This document shows positions 14,823 to 20,840 of a stretch of 20,840 nt of DNA, one piece after another. Positions within the stretch are counted from its first letter, which is position 1, and every line of letters starts with the position of its first letter. Origin of the DNA: Bacillota bacterium (GTDB taxonomy: Bacteria > Bacillota > Clostridia > Lachnospirales > Lachnospiraceae); NCBI GenBank assembly GCA_023460575.1, contig JAEWPQ010000241.1, positions 1-20,840 of the forward strand, given 5' to 3'. The position numbers and the translations under genes were made by a program. The notes below the pieces were generated by a model. The model was not told where the DNA came from. It saw nothing but the letters and a program-made list of their open reading frames with translations, and ran no database searches.

Positions 14823-15971
14823 ATGGCAAACAGAATTATTTTAAATGAAACTTCTTATCACGGTGCGGGTGCCATACTTGAGATTCCTGGCGAAGTAGCA
14901 AAAAGAGGATTTAAGAAGGCATTTGTCGCATCAGATCCTGATTTAATTAAATTCCAGGTTACATCGAAAGTGACTAAAATACTGGAAGAAAATGGTCTGG
15001 AGTATGAAATTTATTCTGATATTAAGCCGAACCCCACAATCGGGAATGTTCAGACCGGAGTAGAAGCATACAAAAAATCCGGTGCTGATTACATCATTGC
15101 CATTGGGGGCGGCTCCTCCATGGATACCTCCAAAGCAATCGGCATTATTATTGCAAACCCGGAATACGCAGATGTAAGAAGTTTAGAAGGAGTTGCCCCT
15201 ACAAAGAATCCTTCTGTCCCGATCATTGCTGTTCCAACCACGGCTGGTACTGCAGCAGAAGTGACGATCAACTATGTAATTACTGATGTGGAGAAAAAAC
15301 GTAAATTTGTATGTGTAGATCCTCACGACATTCCCGTCGTGGCAATTGTTGATCCGGACATGATGTCCAGCATGCCTAAGGGGCTGACTGCAGCTACCGG
15401 TATGGATGCGCTCACTCACGCAATCGAAGGATATATCACAAAAGGTGCCAATCCCATTACTGACATGTTTAATTTAAAAGCGGTTGAGCTGATTGGCAAA
15501 AGCTTAAGAGATGCTGTCGACAATACCCCGGAAGGCAGAGAGGGTATGGCATTGGGACAATATATGACTGGTATGGGATTTTCAAACTGCGGTCTCGGAA
15601 TCGTACATTCTATGGCCCATGCTCTGGGCGCAGTCTATGATACTCCTCATGGAGTGGCCAATGCGATACTCCTTCCTACGATCATGGAGTTTAATGCGGA
15701 AGCAACCGGAGAGAAGTATCGTGATATAGCAAAAGCCATGGGAGTGGAAGGAACAGATTCCATGAGCCCGGAGGAATACAGAAAGGCTGCAGTCGCTGCT
15801 GTTAAAAAGCTTTCTGCAGATGTAGGAATTCCTGATGATTTAAAAAGCATCGCAAAAGAAGCGGATGTTGCATTTTTGGCTGAATCAGCAGCAGCAGATG
15901 CCTGTGCTCCCGGTAATCCCAAAGAAGCCGGCCTGGAGGACATTATCCGGTTGTATCATTCCCTTATGTAA
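14823..15971 (+). CDS. fucO: Lactaldehyde reductase (iron-containing alcohol dehydrogenase)
   Basis: FucO reduces lactaldehyde to 1,2-propanediol with NADH, which balances redox in anaerobic fucose or rhamnose fermentation. The 382-residue protein follows E. coli FucO closely, including the start (MANRIILNET), the dinucleotide loop GGGSSMD (95-101), PTTAGTAAEVTINYVITD (138-155) and KFVCVDPHDIP. The iron ligands D195, H199, H262 and H276 are all present. Length matches the family. GGAGAG (about 14811-14816) is the ribosome binding site. No fucose or rhamnose catabolic gene is in the window, so the enzyme may serve another short aldehyde such as glycolaldehyde. Regulation by the upstream TetR protein is likely from position. 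A two-tier hairpin follows. Confidence 0.92.
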   Translation: MANRIILNETSYHGAGAILEIPGEVAKRGFKKAFVASDPDLIKFQVTSKVTKILEENGLEYEIYSDIKPNPTIGNVQTGVEAYKKSGADYIIAIGGGSSMDTSKAIGIIIANPEYADVRSLEGVAPTKNPSVPIIAVPTTAGTAAEVTINYVITDVEKKRKFVCVDPHDIPVVAIVDPDMMSSMPKGLTAATGMDALTHAIEGYITKGANPITDMFNLKAVELIGKSLRDAVDNTPEGREGMALGQYMTGMGFSNCGLGIVHSMAHALGAVYDTPHGVANAILLPTIMEFNAEATGEKYRDIAKAMGVEGTDSMSPEEYRKAAVAAVKKLSADVGIPDDLKSIAKEADVAFLAESAAADACAPGNPKEAGLEDIIRLYHSLM

Positions 15972-15992
15972 GTTTTTTCGTGTTGTCCTGGG

Positions 15993-16044
15993 GAGGGTGT
16001 CACTCTATCACTTTATTTTAGTGATTTTGCGATACCCTCTTTTC
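15993..16044 (+). terminator. Two-tier hairpin terminator after fucO
   Basis: The outer stem GAGGGTGTC (15993-16001) pairs with GATACCCTC (16031-16039), with one G-U pair. The inner stem ATCACT (16007-16012) pairs with AGTGAT (16020-16025). A TTTTCTGTT tail follows. It lies 20 bases after the fucO stop. Confidence 0.8.
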
Positions 16045-16119
16045 TGTTAATCTATTTTTGCAACACGTCCTTTTGGGCAGCAGAAGGGGAATTCACATAG
16101 AGTGACTGGAAAAAACCGG

Positions 16120-16148
16120 ATGCAAAATGGGAAAATCCATGATATGAT
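16120..16148 (+). promoter_or_regulatory. Possible promoter of the MATE-formamidase pair
   Basis: TATGAT (16143-16148) is a good -10 box. The -35 at the right distance (ATGCAA, 16120-16125, 17-base spacer) is poor. It follows the fucO terminator, so some promoter is needed here. Confidence 0.4.
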
Positions 16149-16198
16149 TAAAAAAGTGCTTTGTTGGGAGCATAATACAGCAGAGAGGCAGTGAATCA

Positions 16199-17581
16199 AT
16201 GGCAGTTACAAAGAATGACTTTTCAAAAGGAAATATAGTAGGGAATATATTAAAGCTGGCAGTTCCCATGACCCTTGCCCAGCTGATTAATGTTCTTTAT
16301 AATATTATAGACAGAATTTACATAGGAAGGATTCCTGAGGATGCAACACTGGCTCTGACCGGACTGGGACTATGTCTTCCCATTATTTCCATGGTAATCG
16401 CTTTTGCCAATTTGTTCGGAATGGGAGGTGCACCTCTGTGTTCCATTGAAAGAGGCCGGGGCAATGAGGAAGAAGCGGAAAAAATTATGGGGAATTCCTT
16501 TGTTCTTCTCATTGTATTTGGAATTCTTCTTACTGCTTTAGGGCTGATTTTTAAAAAGCCTATGCTGTATTTGTTTGGTGCCAGTGATAAGACTTATCCG
16601 TTTGCCGATCAGTATTTAAGCATCTACCTTCTTGGAAGTGTTTTTGTAATGATAGGACTTGGGATGAACAGCTTTATCAATTCCCAGGGGTTTGGAACCA
16701 TAGGGATGATGACGGTTATGGTTGGGGCGGCAGCCAATATTGTGCTGGATCCCATCTTTATTTTTGCCCTTGGAATGGGGGTAAAAGGGGCCGCTCTTGC
16801 CACAATTATATCCCAGTTTCTCTCAGCCCTTTGGATTGTATTGTTTTTAAGCGGGAAAAAGACCATACTGCGGCTGAAGCTTTCAGCTTTTCGTTTAAAA
16901 AGATACCGGATAAAGTCGATTACAGCTCTTGGGATGTCGGGTTTTACCATGTCAGTGACCAACAGTCTGGTGCAGATTATGTACAATTCCTCTCTTCAGC
17001 ACTATGGCGGGGATTTATATGTAGGAATTATGACAGTTATTAATTCTGTCAGGGAGGTTATATCCATGCCGGTCAATGGACTGACCAATGGTTCGCAGCC
17101 AGTTATGGGATTTAATTACGGAGCTGGTGAATACAAACGAGTAAAGCAGGCCATTAAATTCACATCTGTGGTAGCCATTGTATATACAACTGTCATGTGG
17201 ATAATGGTTCACAGCTTTCCTGAGTTTTTTATTCGTATTTTCAATCAGGACGGAGAACTTCTGGAGGCAGGAATTCCTTCCATGCGGATTTATTATTTCG
17301 GATTCTTCCTCATGTCTCTTCAGTTTGCCGGGCAGTCGGTTTTCGTAGCTCTTGGAAAAGCCAGAAGGGCAGTGTTTTTTTCCATTTTCAGAAAAGTCGT
17401 AATAGTCATTCCTCTCATCTTGCTTCTTCCTGTCATTATGGGGAACGGAGCCTATGGGGTTCTAATGGCAGAGCCAATTTCCAATTTGATCGGAGGAGGC
17501 GCCTGTTTTATTACCATGCTGGTGACGGTATGGCCGGAGCTTAACGGAAAGACCAGACCCCGGAAAGGAGAGAAAAGATGA
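16199..17581 (+). CDS. MATE family exporter (MepA-like)
   Basis: This 460-residue membrane protein has about 12 hydrophobic segments. The N-terminus FSKGNIVGNILKLAVPMTLA and the first helix LINVLYNIIDRIYIGRI are typical of MATE exporters of the MepA/clostridial type. The loop GMGGAPLCSIERGRGNEEEAEKIM is the equivalent of the conserved Gly-rich segment after helix 2, and GSQPVMGFNYGAGEYKRVK is its second-half counterpart. GAGAGG lies about ten bases before the ATG. The stop codon overlaps the start of the formamidase gene (ATGA at 17578-17581), so translation of the two is coupled. This suggests that the transporter moves the substrate or product of that enzyme, though MATE substrates cannot be read from sequence. 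Confidence 0.91.
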   Translation: MAVTKNDFSKGNIVGNILKLAVPMTLAQLINVLYNIIDRIYIGRIPEDATLALTGLGLCLPIISMVIAFANLFGMGGAPLCSIERGRGNEEEAEKIMGNSFVLLIVFGILLTALGLIFKKPMLYLFGASDKTYPFADQYLSIYLLGSVFVMIGLGMNSFINSQGFGTIGMMTVMVGAAANIVLDPIFIFALGMGVKGAALATIISQFLSALWIVLFLSGKKTILRLKLSAFRLKRYRIKSITALGMSGFTMSVTNSLVQIMYNSSLQHYGGDLYVGIMTVINSVREVISMPVNGLTNGSQPVMGFNYGAGEYKRVKQAIKFTSVVAIVYTTVMWIMVHSFPEFFIRIFNQDGELLEAGIPSMRIYYFGFFLMSLQFAGQSVFVALGKARRAVFFSIFRKVVIVIPLILLLPVIMGNGAYGVLMAEPISNLIGGGACFITMLVTVWPELNGKTRPRKGEKR

Positions 17582-18489
17582 AAACCATAACCAGAAATTA
17601 TATTACCCATACACTGTCAAAAGATAATCCTCCCTGTGAACGGATCAAAGCGGGAGAGACAGTGGTTTTTGAAACTTACGACTGCTTTACCAATCAGTTT
17701 CTTCCTGAAGAGGCAACTTTTGAAAATGTTGTGCGAAAGCCTGGAAATCCGGCTACAGGACCACTTTATATAGAAGGCGCCATGCCTGGAGATATGTTAA
17801 AGATTGATATACTGGATATCATACCGGGACCTGTGGGAGTAGTCATGCTGGGACCGGGAAGCGGCAGTGAGAAGGAATTTTTTCAAGAAAAAGTTCTGAA
17901 GAGGATTCCTGTAACTGATGGTTACGCTCATTACAGTGAGCAGCTGAAGCTGCCCGTTACACCCATGATCGGAGTGATCGGTGTGGCTCCGGGCGGAGAT
18001 GGTGTTTCCACCATTACTCCTATGGATCACGGCGGAAATATGGACTGTACACAGATCAGAAAAGGGGTCACTCTTTATCTTCCGGTTTTTGCAGAGGGAG
18101 CTCTTTTATCTCTTGGTGACTTTCATGGCATTATGGGCGACGGAGAGGTGGAAGACTGCGGTCTGGAGATAGAAGGGAAGGCGGTTCTGCGTGTTGACGT
18201 GGTGAAAAATAAAAACTGCGTTCCATATCCCCTGATAGAGACCGGTGAGAAGCTGATCACCATTGCTTCAGCCGTCGATGTGGAAACTGCATGGAGAAAA
18301 GCGGTCAGACAGATGTATGATTTTCTGAAAGAAAAAATCGGCATGGACGATGAAGATGCAGGAATGCTTCTGACCCTGGCAGGAGACTTAGTGATCTGTC
18401 AGACGGTGAACCCCATGAAGACGGTAAGAATGGAATTTCCCCGTTATATAACCAGAAGTTATGGATTTGATTCCATTTCGGCAGACTAA
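17578..18489 (+). CDS. Acetamidase/formamidase family amidohydrolase
   Basis: This 303-residue protein belongs to the FmdA_AmdA family, which hydrolyses short amides (formamide, acetamide) to ammonia and the acid in the cytoplasm. Family marks are GPLYIEGAMPGDMLKIDILDI near residues 60-80, MDHGGNMD (149-156) and GDFHGIMGDGEVEDCG (180-195), the equivalent of the GDxHAxQGDGE metal/active-site motif. H151, H183, D188 and E190 are preserved. It is the short bacterial form, normal for Firmicutes, versus ~400 residues in classic formamidases. It starts within the stop of the MATE gene. No other nitrogen-scavenging gene lies nearby. The true substrate is unknown; many members are uncharacterised. 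Confidence 0.88.
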   Translation: MKTITRNYITHTLSKDNPPCERIKAGETVVFETYDCFTNQFLPEEATFENVVRKPGNPATGPLYIEGAMPGDMLKIDILDIIPGPVGVVMLGPGSGSEKEFFQEKVLKRIPVTDGYAHYSEQLKLPVTPMIGVIGVAPGGDGVSTITPMDHGGNMDCTQIRKGVTLYLPVFAEGALLSLGDFHGIMGDGEVEDCGLEIEGKAVLRVDVVKNKNCVPYPLIETGEKLITIASAVDVETAWRKAVRQMYDFLKEKIGMDDEDAGMLLTLAGDLVICQTVNPMKTVRMEFPRYITRSYGFDSISAD

Positions 18490-18505
18490 AACAGGCTGAA
18501 AATTC

Positions 18506-18534
18506 TTGACATCAGCAGTTTTTTGGAAGATAAT
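18506..18534 (+). promoter_or_regulatory. Promoter of ilvE
   Basis: A perfect TTGACA (18506-18511) and GATAAT (18529-18534) are 17 bases apart. The predicted start is near 18541, giving a leader of about 50 bases, too short for a T-box or attenuator. Confidence 0.75.
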
Positions 18535-18590
18535 GATAAACAAATTATAAAAGCTGACGAAATGCCGGTATGGGAAAGGAAGAGTATAAC

Positions 18591-19661
18591 ATGCAGACTA
18601 TAAGAATTGAGAGAACCGCTTGCCCGAAAGAAAAACCGGGCAAAGAAAATCCTTTGACATTTGGTACCATATTTACGGATCATATGTTTGAGGTGGATTA
18701 TGAGGAAGGAAAGGGCTGGTACGACCCAAGAGTTGTACCTTATCACAAGCTGGAACTGGAGCCTTCATCTATGGTGTTCCATTACGGTCAGGAGATGTTT
18801 GAAGGTTTAAAAGCATATAAAACCGAAGAGGGAAAGATCCTTTTGTTCCGTCCTGACAAGAATATTGAGAGAGCCAACAGAAGCAATGACAGACTCTGCA
18901 TCCCTGAGATTCCGGAAGAACTCTTTTTAGAGGCGTTAAAGACAGTTGTAAGCGTGGATCAGGACTGGATTCCCACAAAGCCTGGAACATCTCTTTATAT
19001 CAGACCTTTTGTTATAGCGACTGATCCGTTTCTGGGAGTGAGACCATCTCATACTTATAAGTTTATGATTATACTGTCTCCTGTGGGTGCTTATTACGCA
19101 AGCGGACTTGACCCGGTTAAGATCTGGATCGAGGATGAGTATGTAAGAGCGGTAAAAGGCGGAATCGGTGAAGCAAAGACCGGCGGAAACTATGTTGCTT
19201 CCCTGGCTTCGCAGGTGAAAGCCCATGATGAAGGGTACTCCCAGGTGTTGTGGCTTGACGGAGTTCACCGCAAATACATCGAAGAAGTGGGCGCCATGAA
19301 TATTTTCTTTAAGATAAACGGCGTTGTTATCACTCCTGAACTAAACGGCAGCATTCTTCCAGGCGTTACAAGAGATTCTGTTCTTTCCCTGTGCAGAGAA
19401 TGGGGAATTAAGGTCGAAGAGCGGAAGATCTCTGTAGATGAAGTGGTGGCTGCAGCCAGATCAGGAGAGATGGAAGAATGCTTTGGAACCGGTACGGCAG
19501 CAGTCGTTTCACCGGTTGGGGAGCTTCGGTTTGAGGAAGAGAGAATGTCGATCGGCGGAGGAAAGATCGGCGAACTCACACAGAGATGCTATGATACCAT
19601 TACCGGCATACAGCTTGGCAGGCTGACAGGACCTGCAGGCTGGAGCGTAGAAGTAAAATAA
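18591..19661 (+). CDS. ilvE: Branched-chain amino acid aminotransferase
   Basis: The enzyme transfers the amino group between glutamate and the keto acids of leucine, isoleucine and valine, the last step of their synthesis. At 356 residues it is of the longer fold-type IV class that resembles mitochondrial BCAT. Marks are VFHYGQEMFEGLKAY, LYIRPFVIAT and GGIGEAKTGGNYVASLASQ, in which K196 should bind pyridoxal phosphate. It also has EEVGAMNIFFKING and ECFGTGTAAVVSPVG, which bind the cofactor phosphate. ATG 18591 is preferred because AAAGGA (18575-18580) lies ten bases upstream; an in-frame ATG at 18570 has no binding site and would add seven residues. It is transcribed from its own promoter and followed by a GC-rich hairpin, so it is probably monocistronic. 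Confidence 0.95.
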   Translation: MQTIRIERTACPKEKPGKENPLTFGTIFTDHMFEVDYEEGKGWYDPRVVPYHKLELEPSSMVFHYGQEMFEGLKAYKTEEGKILLFRPDKNIERANRSNDRLCIPEIPEELFLEALKTVVSVDQDWIPTKPGTSLYIRPFVIATDPFLGVRPSHTYKFMIILSPVGAYYASGLDPVKIWIEDEYVRAVKGGIGEAKTGGNYVASLASQVKAHDEGYSQVLWLDGVHRKYIEEVGAMNIFFKINGVVITPELNGSILPGVTRDSVLSLCREWGIKVEERKISVDEVVAAARSGEMEECFGTGTAAVVSPVGELRFEEERMSIGGGKIGELTQRCYDTITGIQLGRLTGPAGWSVEVK

Positions 19662-19675
19662 TATAAAAAAGAACT

Positions 19676-19710
19676 ACCGGCGGGGCCTTACAGCACCGCC
19701 GGCAATTTTG
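19676..19710 (+). terminator. GC-rich hairpin after ilvE
   Basis: CCGGCGG (19677-19683) pairs perfectly with CCGCCGG (19696-19702) around a 12-base loop, followed by CAATTTT. The T run is short, so termination may be partial and the AEC gene may be reached by read-through. No separate promoter for that gene is visible. Confidence 0.6.
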
Positions 19711-19735
19711 CCTGGAGACTTAAAAAGGAGTTTTT

Positions 19736-20647
19736 ATGACAGCAGTACTAATGAGGGCAGCAGCCTTTGTGGCGATAATTATAATGGGCTACTTACTAAA
19801 ACGGGCAGGTTTTTTTCAGGCAAAAGATTTTTATCTGATTTCCAGAGTGGTGATAAAGATTACCCTTCCGGCTGCCATCGTTTCCAATTTCAACAAAATT
19901 ACCATGGAGCGTTGCCTCCTTGCCATGTGTGTCATTGGAATTTTATGTAATTTTGTAACAATAGGGATAGGATATATATCAAATATTTCACGTTCTGGAG
20001 ACAGCAAAGCCTTCGCCATGCTCAATATGTCGGGCTACAATGTGGGGAATTTCACCATGCCTTTTGTGCAGAGCTTCTTAAGCCCTGTAGGGTTTGCGGC
20101 AACCAGTCTTTTTGATGCGGGAAATTCCGTAATGTGTACAGGAATGACCTATTCTCTTGCCAGCGTAGTTGCAGGAGGAGAAGAGAAACCTTCTGTTATC
20201 ATGACGGTGAAAAAGCTTTTTTCCTCGGTTCCCTTTGATGCTTATGTCATTATGACTGTTTTAAGCATCCTGCAGATAAAGCTTCCGGGTGTCATAATCA
20301 GTTTCGCTGACACTGCAGGCGCATCCAATGCATTTCTTGCTCTGCTGATGCTTGGAATCGGGTTTGAGATCCGCATGGATAAAGAAAAAATAAAGAAAAT
20401 CATTCAGATACTTGGAATGAGGTATGCGATTGCGATCGTTATGGCTGTGGGATTTTACTTTCTGTCCCCCTTTAGTCTGGAAGTCCGCCAGACACTTGCC
20501 ATAGTTACTCTTGGTCCGGTTGCATCTGTAGCACCTGCATTTACAGCGGATTTAAAAGGCGATATTGAAATGGCTAGTGCCATTAATTCCCTTTCAATTA
20601 TAATCAGCATTGTGGCAATTACAGCGGCACTTCTTCTCCTTTTGTAA
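19736..20647 (+). CDS. AEC family transporter (auxin efflux carrier-type permease)
   Basis: This membrane protein of 303 residues has about 10 hydrophobic segments in two five-helix halves around a more polar middle, as in the bile/arsenite/auxin (BART) superfamily AEC permeases. The first half has MGYLLKRAGFFQAKDF and ISRVVIKITLPAAIVSNF, a conserved opening of the family, with the LPA helix break. Further on, LNMSGYNVGNFTMPFVQSF carries the NVGN and MPF features at the crossover. Bacterial AEC members often carry malate, citrate or other organic anions; the substrate here is unknown. AAGGAG lies about six bases before the ATG. It follows ilvE by 74 bases across a hairpin. The T-box leader begins shortly after its stop, with no terminator seen between them. 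Confidence 0.87.
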   Translation: MTAVLMRAAAFVAIIIMGYLLKRAGFFQAKDFYLISRVVIKITLPAAIVSNFNKITMERCLLAMCVIGILCNFVTIGIGYISNISRSGDSKAFAMLNMSGYNVGNFTMPFVQSFLSPVGFAATSLFDAGNSVMCTGMTYSLASVVAGGEEKPSVIMTVKKLFSSVPFDAYVIMTVLSILQIKLPGVIISFADTAGASNAFLALLMLGIGFEIRMDKEKIKKIIQILGMRYAIAIVMAVGFYFLSPFSLEVRQTLAIVTLGPVASVAPAFTADLKGDIEMASAINSLSIIISIVAITAALLLLL

Positions 20648-20665
20648 GAAAATATTTCATGACGC

Positions 20666-20693
20666 TTGACAAAACGTTTTTGAGTGTTATAAT
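20666..20693 (+). promoter_or_regulatory. Strong promoter of the T-box leader
   Basis: A perfect TTGACA (20666-20671) and a perfect TATAAT (20688-20693) with a 16-base spacer. Transcription should start near 20700, just ahead of the T-box leader. Confidence 0.85.
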
Positions 20694-20719
20694 TTAGGCA
20701 TAGAAATGCAATCAAGATA

Positions 20720-20840
20720 AAGCGGTGACAAGACCAGTATCCTGACAGGAGAGCTCAGAGAGAGGCACATACGGTGAAAGTGCCTTGCCGGAATATCAGG
20801 AGAAGACCAGCTTGGAGCGTCCCTTAATCGGGAACGGTGA
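20720..20840 (+). ncRNA. T-box riboswitch leader, Stem I region (runs off the window)
   Basis: T-box leaders sense uncharged tRNA and switch between terminator and antiterminator. Stem I can be folded here. A kink-turn-like TGA/GGA pair is flanked by CAAG (20729-20732) with CTTG (20811-20814). The loop E motif is AGTA (20736-20739) opposite GAA (20802-20804). The middle helix is TCCTGA (20740-20745) with TCAGGA (20796-20801). AGAGAG (20757-20762) precedes the apical stem GGCAC (20764-20768) with GTGCC (20780-20784), which holds the GGTG loop motif (20773-20776). The three bases after the 3' loop E strand read GAC (20805-20807), suggesting an Asp codon specifier; a one-base shift would give ACC (Thr). 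The antiterminator, T-box sequence and regulated gene are beyond the end. Confidence 0.85.

Noticed and set aside
8618..17581. The two MATE genes as a recent duplication
   Set aside because: The proteins differ throughout in sequence and length (478 and 460 residues) and in their signature loops; they share only the family fold.
18490..18590. Attenuator or T-box in front of ilvE
   Set aside because: The leader from the TTGACA/GATAAT promoter is only about 50 bases and contains no hairpin, T run or T-box motif.

Overview
The window looks like a chromosomal segment of a strictly anaerobic Gram-positive gut or soil bacterium of the Clostridia, most likely a Lachnospiraceae (Enterocloster/Lacrimispora-like) genome. 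This is an inference. It rests on moderate GC, strong AGGAGG-type ribosome binding sites, sigma-A promoters with TTGACA/TATAAT boxes, an oxygen-sensitive class III ribonucleotide reductase, a T-box leader, and the protein families present. I see no insertion sequence, phage gene, CRISPR array, tRNA or rRNA. All full-length genes read through without frameshifts.

Left third (1-8.6 kb), housekeeping: the last 24 codons of elongation factor P with its terminator; then, from a near-consensus promoter, argS, a SWIM zinc-finger SNF2/RapA-type helicase and a small iron-sulfur flavoprotein, all close together on the + strand. Next comes nrdD-nrdG (anaerobic ribonucleotide reductase and its radical-SAM activase) behind a promoter whose start region carries an NrdR-type palindrome. 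A hairpin flanked by A and T tracts closes this block and also serves the converging MATE transporter gene.

Middle (8.6-16.05 kb), accessory metabolism: a MATE exporter (- strand); a DUF1275/YoaK membrane protein paired with a PPC/DUF296 protein; a LysR regulator divergent from a galactarate dehydratase (garD), with a dyad at about -64 of garD that also touches the regulator's own -35 box; and a DhaS-like TetR regulator upstream of a lactaldehyde reductase (fucO). The tetR-fucO gap holds a nested dyad with four GTTACA half-sites. The outer dyad doubles as a terminator-like stem. fucO ends in a two-tier hairpin.

Right part (16.1-20.84 kb): a second MATE transporter whose stop codon overlaps the start of an acetamidase/formamidase gene (ATGA coupling); ilvE (branched-chain aminotransferase) from its own strong promoter; and an AEC-family permease. 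The window then ends inside a T-box riboswitch leader driven by a TTGACA/TATAAT promoter. Its specifier position reads GAC (Asp) in my fold, and the gene it controls lies beyond the window.

No wholly new defence or mobile system is visible. The most interesting material is regulatory (LysR/garD operator region, TetR/fucO dyad array, NrdR box pair, T-box leader), plus two gene partnerships of unknown meaning (MATE with formamidase, YoaK with PPC).
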